Of a stretch of 64,000 nt of DNA, positions 8,436 through 17,638 are shown piece by piece. Each line of letters begins with the position of its first letter. Positions within the stretch are counted from its first letter, which is position 1. The stretch is from Sphingobacterium puteale (lineage in GTDB: Bacteria > Bacteroidota > Bacteroidia > Sphingobacteriales > Sphingobacteriaceae), in contig NZ_RBWS01000010.1 of the NCBI RefSeq assembly GCF_003627955.1, positions 1 to 64,000 on the forward strand, in the 5' to 3' direction. The position numbers and the translations under genes are program-made. Below the pieces are notes generated by a model, which made no database searches, had not been told where the DNA came from, and saw only the letters and a list, made by a program, of their open reading frames with translations.

Positions 8436-9524
8436 TTATGTGTATTGTTTGGCGATTTTCTTCTCGGGCTCTACATAAAATAGATAAAGGAAGAAGAGAA
8501 AAGTATATTCCAGTGGTTTCATTAACCTGTAGGTTAGGTTTGATGCCCCGACCGAGTTGATTCTGGTGGAGATGTTGTATCCGTATCTGTCGTAAAAATA
8601 ACGTATATAACGATGCAATTTTGGACATAAGTCGCTTAAGATCTCCTCAAAGGCATTAGCCACCAGCAGTTGACGGTTAACGATGATCGTATTTCCATGC
8701 CGATTGCCTAAACGTAATGGTTTTACAACTGTTGGATCACCTTTTGCAGCCACGGTACAGAGGTAATGTCCCCGATGGTCTAAAATAGGTGGATGCATTT
8801 TCTGAGAAAAAGCCCAGGTAGTGGTCTCGGTGAACACTTTGGCCATTGAGTCACTATCCTGGCCAAATAGGATAAGAATAGCAGTTATGATGACAAAGAA
8901 AGGAACAAGTAAGATCAGCGCCCATACCGGATAGTCCATCTTGGACGAAAGTTGCCTATTGATCTTGTTCAGTATAGGATTTTGATAGTTTCTGTGGATC
9001 GCTGTTGTCTTCTCCTCCTGGATGATCTTCCAGATAAAACCTATGCCAAAACAAAAACAGAAAAGCGGTGTAAAAATAAAGTAAAAGGTGCCTTCATTCC
9101 CGACATAGATGCTTAAGGTTGATGTATCGTGATAGCTTACCTGAGTCAGCACAAAGATACTGATTATACATCCCAACATCAAAATAATAAGGGCAAGGAC
9201 TAAGGGGATTGGTGGTATTTGTCGACCTTTTATCCAAACGGCGTTTACAGCAACATTGAAAGCAACAAAATAGATAGACAGCGATAGGGCATGTTTCCCA
9301 CCAAAAGGTAGGTAGCAGGCGCCATCAACGGGATCGACAGCCTCATGATATTGACTCGAATGGGTCAACAGACCTGCTCCAAATAAAGCTAAGGATAGTA
9401 TGTAGCCAATAACAACAATATATTCAACGGAAGATATCTTTTTATGTTGTTTTTTAACAGTGGAACGAAGTATATAATTTAATCCCACAAAAAAAACAAT
9501 GATAATGAATAAAACAATGGACAT
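8436..9524 (-). CDS. Multi-pass membrane protein, DUF6688-like
   Basis: A 362-residue protein with about seven hydrophobic helices, one at the extreme N-terminus (SIVLFIIIVFFVGLNYIL) and others through residue 220. A soluble C-terminal part carries the block DHRGHYLCTVAAKGDP followed by VNRQLLVANAFEEIL. I recall this block from the uncharacterised DUF6688 family of Bacteroidota; the name should be treated as tentative. No catalytic motif is evident. It is apparently monocistronic, between the NTPase gene and an unknown gene that points the same way. Confidence 0.75.
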   Translation of the reverse strand: MSIVLFIIIVFFVGLNYILRSTVKKQHKKISSVEYIVVIGYILSLALFGAGLLTHSSQYHEAVDPVDGACYLPFGGKHALSLSIYFVAFNVAVNAVWIKGRQIPPIPLVLALIILMLGCIISIFVLTQVSYHDTSTLSIYVGNEGTFYFIFTPLFCFCFGIGFIWKIIQEEKTTAIHRNYQNPILNKINRQLSSKMDYPVWALILLVPFFVIITAILILFGQDSDSMAKVFTETTTWAFSQKMHPPILDHRGHYLCTVAAKGDPTVVKPLRLGNRHGNTIIVNRQLLVANAFEEILSDLCPKLHRYIRYFYDRYGYNISTRINSVGASNLTYRLMKPLEYTFLFFLYLFYVEPEKKIAKQYT

Positions 9525-9690
9525 GGCAGCAAGTATTATTAGTGGGGGAAAGGGGGTAAATCATTGTTTTTAATTCACGTTCAAGGCGATCAAAGTTCTC
9601 TTCATCGCGAAGACGATCCTGGAGCTGACGATTTCATTGTCGGCTGAATGTGTCGGCGGGATTTGTAACATTGTCTCTGTGTGCCCGGAT

Positions 9691-10503
9691 TTAACCAAAT
9701 AAACGTTTCCAAAAGTTTTTCTTTTTGCTGATTTCATGTGAATTCTCCGTATCTGTTTCCGCAGGATCTACGTGTGCTTTTTCAACTTTCAAATTGGGTA
9801 GGATCTCATTTTCAGGGAGACCATTACGCTGTTCGATATCTTTGATCTGTTCGAATGCTGTGGTTTGATAAAGCAATGGACCTTCTTTGTCGCAGTTAAA
9901 GAGATTAGAATAACTTTTAGACTCATTCAGATCAAAAGGCTGAGGTTCCACAACTTCCGTAGCTTCCAGGAGGCCTAGACCACGCTCTTTGGCATAATTC
10001 AATGCCTTTAAGAAAATCGTGATGCGTCCCTCAGAAAATAATTGATCCAATTCCGATCTAATTTCAGGATTATGGTGATAGTCTTCCAACAGTCGAATGA
10101 CCTGATCGGCCGAAATATATACACCGGAGCAATAATTCTCAATAAGCCTATTTTGTACTTTTTTTGTGAGCGAAGTTATTGGAATAAATTCTTCCCATTT
10201 TTTATAATAGGAATCTAATAATTTATTCATTGAGAAAGATAATGCGCCGCCACGAACATAGAAATAGGTCTCAAAAAAACCTTGAACGACGGCGATAAAG
10301 AAACCATGTGTTTTGTCGAAATAATCATTCTGATCTGTTTCCCGACCGGCGTTTATGGTGTCCTGATATTTTGTTTTATAGAAATCATCAATTTGATACT
10401 CGTATGCCAGCGTTTCTATTTTTTCAGGATTTGCAATCGATTCAAAATACCAGGCGTTAATCTGTTCTTCAGAAATAGGATGGTAACTAATATCAAAGCC
10501 CAT
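9691..10503 (-). CDS. Hypothetical soluble protein
   Basis: A 270-residue protein I cannot assign. It is rich in acidic and aromatic residues, begins MGFDISYHPISEEQINAWYF, appears mainly helical, has no signal peptide or transmembrane segment, and ends in a basic cluster (KKKNFWKRLFG). The N-terminal MGFDISYHPI style recalls cytosolic immunity-like proteins of polymorphic toxin systems, but no toxin gene lies next to it and this is only an impression. Codon use is like its neighbours. Confidence 0.65.
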   Translation of the reverse strand: MGFDISYHPISEEQINAWYFESIANPEKIETLAYEYQIDDFYKTKYQDTINAGRETDQNDYFDKTHGFFIAVVQGFFETYFYVRGGALSFSMNKLLDSYYKKWEEFIPITSLTKKVQNRLIENYCSGVYISADQVIRLLEDYHHNPEIRSELDQLFSEGRITIFLKALNYAKERGLGLLEATEVVEPQPFDLNESKSYSNLFNCDKEGPLLYQTTAFEQIKDIEQRNGLPENEILPNLKVEKAHVDPAETDTENSHEISKKKNFWKRLFG

Positions 10504-10701
10504 AATCAGCGGTTTTTAATCTGTTGTTCTATAATTGCTAAATTATTAAAATTTAGCGTGTTGGTCAAGTGAAATGCAAAAGATAATATCGGGATGCGTG
10601 CGGTATACGTTTTTTTAGCTATTATGGACGCAATAGTGAAGAATGGGATGGTTTGCCGGTTTAACTAATATTAATTAATTTCGGACAAAATAAAATTTTT
10701 T

Positions 10702-11235
10702 ATGAAGCACTTACTATTTATTATTTTCATGTCGGCGAGTCTATTTTTCACTGCTTGCCAAGCTCCAAGCCCAGAAAATTTTTTCGGAAAAGTTGTTCTA
10801 AATACTAATCTTATAGCCGATTTTGCTCCAGACCGTTTTGGTAAACGCCTCGAACAGGAGACTGTTGAATTTGCCGATATCCCCTCGAGTAAGAACGCAG
10901 GTGATGAAGCGCAAAAAACCGTGGACATAAAGATCCAAACAGTAGAGAAAGCATTAAAAGACATCAATGCACTCCATGTTTCGGATGATGATGCAAAAGC
11001 ATTAAAAGAAAAATCTATCGCCTTATTTGAAAAGGTGCTGCCGGTCTATAAAAATGAGTATACTGCTTATGCTAAACTTTGTGATAAAAAGGGATCTACT
11101 GAAGAAAAGCAGGTATTGCTACAAAAAATACAACAAGATTACATGCCCGGGATTGATAAAACATTTGATGAGGTATATGTTCTAGGAAAAGCATACGCCG
11201 AAAAGCATAACCTTAATGTCAACTGGGGCAATTAA
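10702..11235 (+). CDS. Lipoprotein of unknown function
   Basis: A 177-residue protein with a lipoprotein signal peptide: a hydrophobic stretch ending in SLFFTACQ, where Cys19 would be lipidated. The mature part is largely helical and charged, resembling a four-helix bundle with a long amphipathic stretch at residues 70-120. Two FxFGK/FG motifs near residues 30 and 50 are not diagnostic. The next gene starts two bases after its stop, so the two are probably translated together and may form an envelope pair. Function unknown. Confidence 0.75.
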   Translation: MKHLLFIIFMSASLFFTACQAPSPENFFGKVVLNTNLIADFAPDRFGKRLEQETVEFADIPSSKNAGDEAQKTVDIKIQTVEKALKDINALHVSDDDAKALKEKSIALFEKVLPVYKNEYTAYAKLCDKKGSTEEKQVLLQKIQQDYMPGIDKTFDEVYVLGKAYAEKHNLNVNWGN

Positions 11236-11236
11236 G

Positions 11237-11779
11237 ATGGATCAGGAAGTAAACTTATATAGAAATAGAAGCAAAACTACTAAGCTTCTAAGTCTGTCAG
11301 GCGTGATTTGTATCGTTCTTTTATTGCTCTTTTTGTACTGTATCGGAATCTTTGACGGTGAATTAAAAGTGAAACCTGCGGTATTTTCGGGTGGAATATT
11401 GCTTATAATGTTAGGTCTTTTGGTGAATGGCTTATTAAGTCTTCGGGACAAATCTGCGCAGATTTCATTGAACAAAAGTCATTTCTCCGGAAAAACTACG
11501 CCAATGGCAAAAGCTTTCGGTGCCGGTAATTGGGATGATGTCACAGCAATTAACTTACAGAAAGTAGGCGGAGATACTTTAGTGGTTGTCACTTTAGGCA
11601 ATGCTTCCAATTATAAAGACCGGCTTTCAGCGATGTTATGGAAAATGGCTTATGATGAGGCTTCACAACAGCTAAATATTATGTACTCGGCTTCTGTGAT
11701 AGCGATCGAACCCAGCGAACTTTACGAACTGTTTATGACTTATTGGCAAAACTCAAAAAAGGGATCCATGATCAGCTAA
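11237..11779 (+). CDS. STM3941-like membrane protein
   Basis: A 180-residue protein starting at ATG 11237 (MDQEVNLYRNRSK), one base after the preceding stop. It has two transmembrane helices near residues 18-38 and 50-68, then a cytosolic PH-like beta domain (KSAQISLNKSHFSGKTTPM, GAGNWDDVTAINL). This layout resembles the STM3941 family, whose role is not known. The NWDDVTAI segment is a typical strand-turn of bacterial PH-like domains. Pairing with the lipoprotein gene upstream is the only functional hint. Confidence 0.7.
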   Translation: MDQEVNLYRNRSKTTKLLSLSGVICIVLLLLFLYCIGIFDGELKVKPAVFSGGILLIMLGLLVNGLLSLRDKSAQISLNKSHFSGKTTPMAKAFGAGNWDDVTAINLQKVGGDTLVVVTLGNASNYKDRLSAMLWKMAYDEASQQLNIMYSASVIAIEPSELYELFMTYWQNSKKGSMIS

Positions 11780-11833
11780 GGCAGAAGAATTAGCTGATTA
11801 TAAAAGCCGACAAAGTGTAACGGATCGCGAACT

Positions 11834-13063
11834 TTACAGCATATTGATCTTGCGTTGGATAGTTTCCCGTTCCAGGGAGCTTTTTGCCAGTGCTTGTGCA
11901 CGCTGAAAGTTCGCGATTGCTTTTTGTCGATCCATATCCTTGTAAAGCTCTCCCAAGAGCGCATAATAAAAGTGGTTATCCGTCAGATTTAGTTTTTTTG
12001 CCTCGGTCAGTGCAGTTTTTGGACCTTTAGCTTTGTATAAGGCAAAGGTTCTGTTGAGTGCTGCACCCGGCGAATAATTCACCGCCAGCAAACGATCGTA
12101 TAGCTGAAGGATTTGTTCCCATTTTTCTACGGTATCTGCTTTTGCACAATGCCACTGCGCAATTTTTGCTTCGATATGGTAGGAGGTCAATTGATCGCCA
12201 TCCGCCGAGAGATTCAAAAAATAAATTCCCTGATTGATTAAGGCTTGGTTCCAAAGTTTCTCATTTTGTTGTTCATACAAAATGAACTCTCCATCGATAC
12301 TGTGTCGGGCATCGAAGCGTGAGGAGTGAAAACAGATTAACGCGATGAGCGCATTCGTTTTGGGGACATTTGTCTTTTCGTAAGTAGATAACATGAGAGC
12401 CAGGCGTAGGGCCTCAACGCACAGGTCCTTTCTTAGAATCTCATTCTGGGTCTTGGAGTAGTACCCTTCGTTAAACAAAAGGTAAATAATATGCAATACG
12501 TTATCCAGTCTTTTCACGATTTCCTTTTCGGAAGGCAATTCGAGCTGGATCTTTTCTGTGCGAAGCTTTTCTTTTGCCCGAAACAACCGTTTGTTGATGG
12601 TTTCCTTGTTTGAAAGAAAGGCTTCGGCAATTTCTTCAATCCCAAAACCGCATAGAATCCGCAGTGCAAGACCTATCTGGGCTTCACTGGCAATTGCAGG
12701 TGTGCAGATGGCAAACAGCATCTTTAACTGACTATCTTTGATGTTTTCCTGGGTGAAACTAAATTCATCGGTATAATCCGCGGCAATCTGATTTTGATGT
12801 ATTTCCGGAACCACTTTGTCTTCAAAAATTTTATTCCTTCTAAAGTGACTTAAGGTTTTCTGTTTAGCTACAGAATACAGCCAGGCATTTGGATTTGCGG
12901 GCAAACCTTTCGTTTGCCATGATTCCGTAGCCAGCAAAAAAGTCTCACTGACAATATCTTCGGCCATTTCAATGTGTTGTAGCCCAAAACGTTTTGAAAT
13001 CACAGCGACGATCTTGGTGAATTCTTGTTGAAAAAGCTGTTTTAGAAAATTAGATTCCATCAT
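11834..13063 (-). CDS. Long ECF sigma factor with C-terminal TPR-like extension (ECF42-like)
   Basis: A 409-residue sigma-70 family protein starting at ATG 13063 (MMESNFLKQLF); the upstream frame overlaps an intergenic hairpin and is rejected. Region 2 (about 1-85) includes the helix ending in PNAWLYSVAKQKTLSHFRRN; region 4 (about 115-180) contains EEIAEAFLSNKETINKRLFRAKEKL, split here only for display. The remaining 220 residues (DUF6596-like, helical repeats with ALNRTFALYKAKG and NHFYYALLGELYKDM) are characteristic of the long ECF42-type sigma factors. These have no anti-sigma factor and sit beside DGPF/YCII genes, exactly as here. The C-terminal extension is thought to be needed for activity. 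It is the last gene of the operon with a YCII gene and a CMD gene. Confidence 0.9.
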   Translation of the reverse strand: MMESNFLKQLFQQEFTKIVAVISKRFGLQHIEMAEDIVSETFLLATESWQTKGLPANPNAWLYSVAKQKTLSHFRRNKIFEDKVVPEIHQNQIAADYTDEFSFTQENIKDSQLKMLFAICTPAIASEAQIGLALRILCGFGIEEIAEAFLSNKETINKRLFRAKEKLRTEKIQLELPSEKEIVKRLDNVLHIIYLLFNEGYYSKTQNEILRKDLCVEALRLALMLSTYEKTNVPKTNALIALICFHSSRFDARHSIDGEFILYEQQNEKLWNQALINQGIYFLNLSADGDQLTSYHIEAKIAQWHCAKADTVEKWEQILQLYDRLLAVNYSPGAALNRTFALYKAKGPKTALTEAKKLNLTDNHFYYALLGELYKDMDRQKAIANFQRAQALAKSSLERETIQRKINML

Positions 13064-13071
13064 ACATAATA

Positions 13072-13098
13072 GGGCAGTTGTATAGCGTACAACTGCCC
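13072..13098 (-). promoter_or_regulatory. Hairpin just upstream of the sigma start
   Basis: GGGCAGTTGTA and TACAACTGCCC form a perfect 11-bp stem with a five-base loop (TAGCG on plus), located 8 bases before the sigma ATG and 11 bases after the YCII stop on the minus strand. It lacks a U tract in that direction, so it is more likely an mRNA structure affecting sigma translation or processing than a terminator. Confidence 0.5.
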
Positions 13099-13109
13099 AT
13101 AAAATTTTT

Positions 13110-13448
13110 TTAAACCAAAAGTGCCCTAATTTCAACGCTGCCGCTAGATTCCAAAATGGGACAACCATGCGCCAATGTTGTTGCTTCTTCAAGGTTTTCT
13201 GCGGAGATGACTATAAAACCCCCGAGGCTTTCCCTGATCTCCACAAACGGACCATCTGTAATAATCCCGCCCGGTTTTAATACTTTTCCACTTTTTTCAA
13301 GGCGTGAGCCATGGTCAGATAATTTTCCCTGTGCTTCAATACCACCGATCCAATCCTCCCATTTTTTGTTTATTCTGGCAATTTCTTCTTCGTTCAAAAG
13401 CGGCGGTTCACTGCCGGCCTGCCGAAATAATAAGATGAAATCCTTCAT
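13110..13448 (-). CDS. YCII/DGPF-domain protein
   Basis: A 112-residue ferredoxin-fold protein of the YCII-related (DGPF) family. The signature TDGPFVEIRESLGGFIVI is present at about residues 64-81, with a Glu-rich helix after it. YCII domains are small, probably enzymatic modules of unknown substrate. In many genomes one or more DGPF genes accompany ECF42 sigma factors and belong to their regulon, and here the sigma gene follows 46 bases downstream on the same strand. It is probably the sigma factor's target and operon partner. Confidence 0.88.
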   Translation of the reverse strand: MKDFILLFRQAGSEPPLLNEEEIARINKKWEDWIGGIEAQGKLSDHGSRLEKSGKVLKPGGIITDGPFVEIRESLGGFIVISAENLEEATTLAHGCPILESSGSVEIRALLV

Positions 13449-13498
13449 GCTTCGCGTTTAATTTGTTAAATAAATTGACTTATCTCGTTTTAGCTTTG

Positions 13499-13972
13499 TT
13501 ATGCTGTCTGTACTTTATGTTGGCCCACTTTGTATCCGCCGGCTTCCGTGCGGAAAGAAATATTAAAACGGTTGTATGCATTGATTGTGGTTATGGCCAA
13601 AGTCAGGTCGATGAGTTCCTCTTCAGAAAATTCCTGATCTGCAATGGCGTAAACTTCGTCGGGTACATCTCCATTGGTTATTTTCGTTACTGCTTCAGCC
13701 CAGACCAACGCTGCACGTTCACGTGCACTATAAAGCGGTGCTTCACGCCAAGCATCCAATAAAAATAGACGTTGTGGATTTTCACCTGTGGCAAGCAAAT
13801 CTTTTGAATGCATATCCAGGCAATAAGCACAGCCATTGATCTGTGATACTCTAAAATAAATCAGATGCAAAAGCTCTTGTTCGATGGTACATTTACCTAG
13901 ATAAGCTCCCAATCCAAACATAGCTTTCATCGCATTTTGGCCTTTTGCGAAAAAATTGATTCGTTGTTTCAT
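13499..13972 (-). CDS. Carboxymuconolactone decarboxylase family protein (AhpD-like)
   Basis: A 157-residue all-helical protein of the CMD family. Catalytic Cys48 and Cys51 form the CxxC of NGCAYCLDMHSKD with His55 completing the AhpD-like proton relay, so a thiol-disulfide or peroxidase role is more likely than true lactone decarboxylation. CMD genes are frequent partners of YCII and ECF sigma genes. It is first in this operon, 50 bases before the YCII gene, suggesting an oxidative stress or xenobiotic response module. Length fits the single-domain CMD proteins. Confidence 0.88.
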   Translation of the reverse strand: MKQRINFFAKGQNAMKAMFGLGAYLGKCTIEQELLHLIYFRVSQINGCAYCLDMHSKDLLATGENPQRLFLLDAWREAPLYSARERAALVWAEAVTKITNGDVPDEVYAIADQEFSEEELIDLTLAITTINAYNRFNISFRTEAGGYKVGQHKVQTA

Positions 13973-14232
13973 TTTATTATTGTTTTAAGTGTAACTGTTT
14001 TACACTACAATAATGATTGAAATTAAAGAAATTGGACATAAGGCGCTAAATATTTTTTTATTTGTTTTTAATATTTTGATTATTAGCTATTTATGTTTTG
14101 TTTTTTCTAATAAAATCGACCAATTCCATACTTAGCTATAGATTGGAAAGTTGCAGCGATATGAATTGTAAAATCCTTGAGGTGATTGATCAACAATCAA
14201 CAACAATTGCTATTTTTAGTCAAATTACTCCA

Positions 14233-15990
14233 ATGAAACTGATAACATATACGTTTTCTATCCTGAGTTTTGGAATCCTGGCGTCCTGCGGGTCGAGCTC
14301 CAGTTCTAAAAAAGCCGTTGCGGATACGACCTCCAATGCAAGTTTTAAAGCTTACGAAGATAGATTCATCGAGCAGCTCTGGAAAGAAAATCCGGAATGG
14401 GCCACACAGGTAGGTTTTCATCGATACGATTCGTTATTGACGATTCCTGATGCTAAAAGTAGGGCATTACGCTTGGAATTTTCAAAACAGCAGCTCGATC
14501 AGTTAAAAAGCTTTGATCTGCATGATCTGAATCTCTCGCAACAAACGGATTACCATTTGATCCAGAATTATCTGGAATCCAATGTGTGGTCGATCGAAAA
14601 GGAGCGGGCGTATGAATGGAACCCATCTGCCTATAATGTAAGCGGAACCATCGCCTTTATGCTGGCTGAGAACTATGCTCCACTGCACGACCGCCTTCAC
14701 GCTATTGAACAGCGCATAGCGAAAATTCCAGCCTATTATGAAGCCGCGAAAGGGCAGATCAAGAGTCCAGCTTTGGTATTGACAGATTTGGCCATACAGC
14801 AAAATTTGGGTGGATTATCTGTATTTGAAACCGATCTGCGTGATTCTCTAAAAAAATCCAATCTTCCGGCAACTGAAAAGGCAGCTATTCAAACGAAAGC
14901 CGATCAAGCTGTAAAAGCAATAAAGGGATTTGTAACCTATTTAAAGGAAACATCCAATCCGTCTCCGCGAGGTTTTAGATTGGGGCAGGAACTATATGAT
15001 CAAAAGTTTAAATTTGATATCCAATCAGGATCTACAGCTGCGGAGATCTACGATGCAGCAATAGCACGTAAGCGTTATTTGCATACCGAAATGCATAAAA
15101 TCAGTAAGGAGCTATGGCCAAAGTATTTTGGAAAGGCCGTGCAGCCGACAGATAGTTTGGTCCTGATCCGCAAGATGATTGATACCTTGTCTGTTAATCA
15201 CGTCAAAGCGGCCGATTTTCAGTCTGCTATTGAAGCACAGATTCCAAAACTGGTGGAATTTGTGAAGAAGAAGAATCTTTTATATATTGATGATAGTAAG
15301 CCTTTGATTGTGCGGAAAGAACCTGCCTACATGGCCGGTGTGGCCGGAGCCTCTATCAGTGCTCCGGGGCCCTACGATAAAGGTGGAAATACATACTACA
15401 ATGTCGGTAGTCTTGCAGGATAGTCCAAAGAAGCTTCAGAAAGCTATCTGCGGGAATACAATCACTATATTTTGCAGATTTTGAATATCCACGAAGCTAT
15501 TCCCGGACATTATACGCAATTGGTCTATGCCAATCAATCACCGAGCTTAATCAAGAGTGTTTTGGGGAATGGTGCGATGATCGAAGGCTGGGCCGTATAT
15601 ACCGAGCAGATGATGCTGGAAAATGGCTATGGTGACAATGCTCCTGAAATGTGGTTGATGTGGTATAAATGGCATCTGCGTACCGTGTGTAATGCAATAT
15701 TGGATTATAGTGTTCATGTGAAGAATATGAGCGAAAAGGATGCAATGCATTTATTGGTTGACGAAGCGTTTCAACAACAGGCCGAAGCCGTTGGAAAGTG
15801 GAAAAGAGTATCCGTTAGCAGTGTGCAGCTGACATCCTATTTTACAGGATATAAAGAAATCTACGATTTAAGAGAAGCTGTGAAAAAGGAGGAAGGTGCT
15901 CAATTTAAACTGAAAGCCTTCAATGAGAAATTTCTGAGCTTTGGTAATTCGCCCGTAAAATATATCCGGGAAATGATGCTAAAAAAATAG
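14233..15990 (+). pseudogene. DUF885 lipoprotein (putative metallopeptidase) interrupted by an in-frame TAG
   Basis: One reading frame of about 585 codons encodes a DUF885 protein. The lipoprotein leader MKLITYTFSILSFGILASCG has its lipobox Cys at residue 19. The C-terminal half carries the histidine motif HEAIPGHYTQLVY (H-E-x4-G-H), thought to bind metal. The frame is broken by a TAG at 15421-15423, between YYNVGSLAG and SKEASESYLREYN. The same frame then continues intact to 15990 without any further stop. In related proteins this position usually reads as a Trp (W then SKE), so a single TGG to TAG change is the likely cause. The catalytic motif lies after the stop, so a truncated product would be inactive. 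A sequencing error or stop readthrough cannot be excluded. Earlier ATGs (14098) lack lipoprotein character. Confidence 0.85.
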
Positions 15991-16009
15991 GTATAAGAAA
16001 CTGTATTGG

Positions 16010-16035
16010 AAAGCCACCTGATATCGGGTGGCTTT
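16010..16035. terminator. Intrinsic terminator after the DUF885 gene
   Basis: AAAGCCACC and GGTGGCTTT form a strong stem around TGATATCG, followed by CTGATTTTA. It lies between the convergent DUF885 and AraC-type regulator genes and could serve both. Confidence 0.75.
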
Positions 16036-16088
16036 CTGATTTTATTGCTATGCTATACAGCTACTTTTTGTTAATGAATCTTTCTCTC

Positions 16089-17057
16089 TTAAGCGACTTT
16101 AGCAAACTTGTTTCGATACTCTATGGGTGTAAGGCCCGTTATTTTCTTGAAGATATCGCGAAAAGCTTTAGTGTCGGTATAGCCCACATCATACATCACT
16201 TGGGAAACGTTCTTCCTTGAAGCTTCAAAAAATTTCTTCGCTGCCTCTATGCGTACACGCTGGATATATTCCACGGGCGTATTATTTGTTGCTTCTTTAA
16301 ACCTTCGTTCGAAAGTTCGACGGCCAATATTAACAAAATTGGCTAAATCTTCGACCGTAATTTTTTCCTCATACTTCAGTTCAATGTAGTCCTGTGCTTT
16401 CTGGATATCCAGATCTTCGTGATTGCGTTGGCCGCGGAATATCGCAAATTGGGACTGACTGTCACGGCTGATATCCAATGCAAAATATTTGGCGATCATA
16501 ACTGCCGTTTCACGGTCGGAAAATTTTTCGACAAGATATAGTATCAAATTCCACAGACTGCTGGCACCGCCACTGCTATATATATTGTCGTTTTCGGTGA
16601 TAACGGCGCCATCTTCGATTTCTATTTCGGGGTATTTTTCCTTGAACTCGCTGATATAAGCCCAATGAGTCGAGCATTTTTTTCCATTTAAGAGCCCTGT
16701 TTCTGCCAGAAGAAAAGCTCCCACGCATAGGCTAGCCAAGCGGGTGCCTTTTAAGTGAAGTTTTCTAAAATAAGGTATGGCTTCGGCATTGTCCCTTATT
16801 CCGGTGTCAATATCACCAAAAGTAGGCGGTATGATCAGTAGATCGGTGCGGTCAACATTTTGCAGTAAGCGATTTGTTTTTATGGTGTACTCGCCGCTAT
16901 TGGCTGGTACATATTCACTAAGGCCTACATATTCAACATTGAATATCGGTTTTTTTCCAAAAGCCGATAAAAATTCATTGGCCGTATGAAAGGTTCTAAA
17001 TGCTGGCGTAATACCTTCGATAGTACCATATTTGGGAACAAAAACAGAGATTTGCAT
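16089..17057 (-). CDS. GlxA-like AraC-family transcriptional regulator (DJ-1/PfpI plus HTH)
   Basis: A 322-residue regulator starting at ATG 17057 (MQISVFVPKYGT). The N-terminal DJ-1/PfpI domain (about 1-185) shows the nucleophile-elbow region ASLCVGAFLLAETG, with Cys in the position of the DJ-1 cysteine. The C-terminal AraC HTH pair (about 215-320) has the typical FVNIGRRTFERRFKEATN and DVGYTDTKAFRDIFKKITG helices. Such proteins activate nearby genes in response to small molecules, although the DJ-1 domain usually lacks enzyme activity. It is divergent from the SRPBCC-DoxX-SRPBCC-VOC run starting at 17195 and is the obvious candidate to control it (inference). Confidence 0.9.
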   Translation of the reverse strand: MQISVFVPKYGTIEGITPAFRTFHTANEFLSAFGKKPIFNVEYVGLSEYVPANSGEYTIKTNRLLQNVDRTDLLIIPPTFGDIDTGIRDNAEAIPYFRKLHLKGTRLASLCVGAFLLAETGLLNGKKCSTHWAYISEFKEKYPEIEIEDGAVITENDNIYSSGGASSLWNLILYLVEKFSDRETAVMIAKYFALDISRDSQSQFAIFRGQRNHEDLDIQKAQDYIELKYEEKITVEDLANFVNIGRRTFERRFKEATNNTPVEYIQRVRIEAAKKFFEASRKNVSQVMYDVGYTDTKAFRDIFKKITGLTPIEYRNKFAKVA

Positions 17058-17194
17058 ATCTTTTGGGTTTATGAGATAAAGGTACAAATTGTTTTTGTCG
17101 TAATCCACCCCTAAAGTTGTCGGTTTTACAATACGTCGGCCTTTAAAATCCTTTGCATCTTTGCTATATCATTATAAACAAATAAAAAGAAATC

Positions 17195-17617
17195 ATGGAA
17201 AGACAAACAAAAATCAACGTGGAAGCCACAGTAAATGCACCGGTGGAAAAAGTGTGGCAGCAATGGAATGCGCCAGCGGATATCATGCAATGGAATGCCG
17301 CGGATCCAAGCTGGCATTGTCCAAGCAGTCAAAACGATTTGCGTGTGAATGGTACTTTTAAAAATCGGATGGAAGCAAAGGATGGAAGTTTTGTGTTCGA
17401 TTTTGAGGGGACTTATGATAAGGTAGAATTGTATCAGGAAATCGCCTATACCATGTCAGATGGTCGGAAAGTAAGCACATTATTTTCTGAAAGAGGTGGA
17501 AAGACAATTATGAGCACCACCTTTGATGCGGAGCAGATGAATGATCCTGAATTTCAGAAGCAAGGTTGGCAAGCTATTCTTAATAATTTTGTAAAACACG
17601 TTGAATCAACAAATTAA
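17195..17617 (+). CDS. SRPBCC (AHSA1-like) domain protein
   Basis: A 140-residue START/Bet v 1-like fold protein of the AHSA1 group. It opens with the conserved strand TKINVEATVNAPVEKVWQQW and ends with the long C-terminal helix QKQGWQAILNNFVKHVE that closes the hydrophobic pocket. Such proteins bind small hydrophobic ligands; the partner is unknown. The start is 138 bases from the divergent regulator, and the DoxX-like gene follows 21 bases later, so this is the head of a probable operon. Confidence 0.85.
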   Translation: MERQTKINVEATVNAPVEKVWQQWNAPADIMQWNAADPSWHCPSSQNDLRVNGTFKNRMEAKDGSFVFDFEGTYDKVELYQEIAYTMSDGRKVSTLFSERGGKTIMSTTFDAEQMNDPEFQKQGWQAILNNFVKHVESTN

Positions 17618-17638
17618 TCTCTATAAAATACCAACATC

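Noticed and set aside
9570..9671. A 33-residue minus-strand frame reading IPPTHSADNEIVSSR, reminiscent of a peptidase C-terminus
   Set aside because: It is very short, has no matching N-terminal part, and its upstream extension runs in a shifted frame of the neighbouring gene. Chance similarity is more likely.
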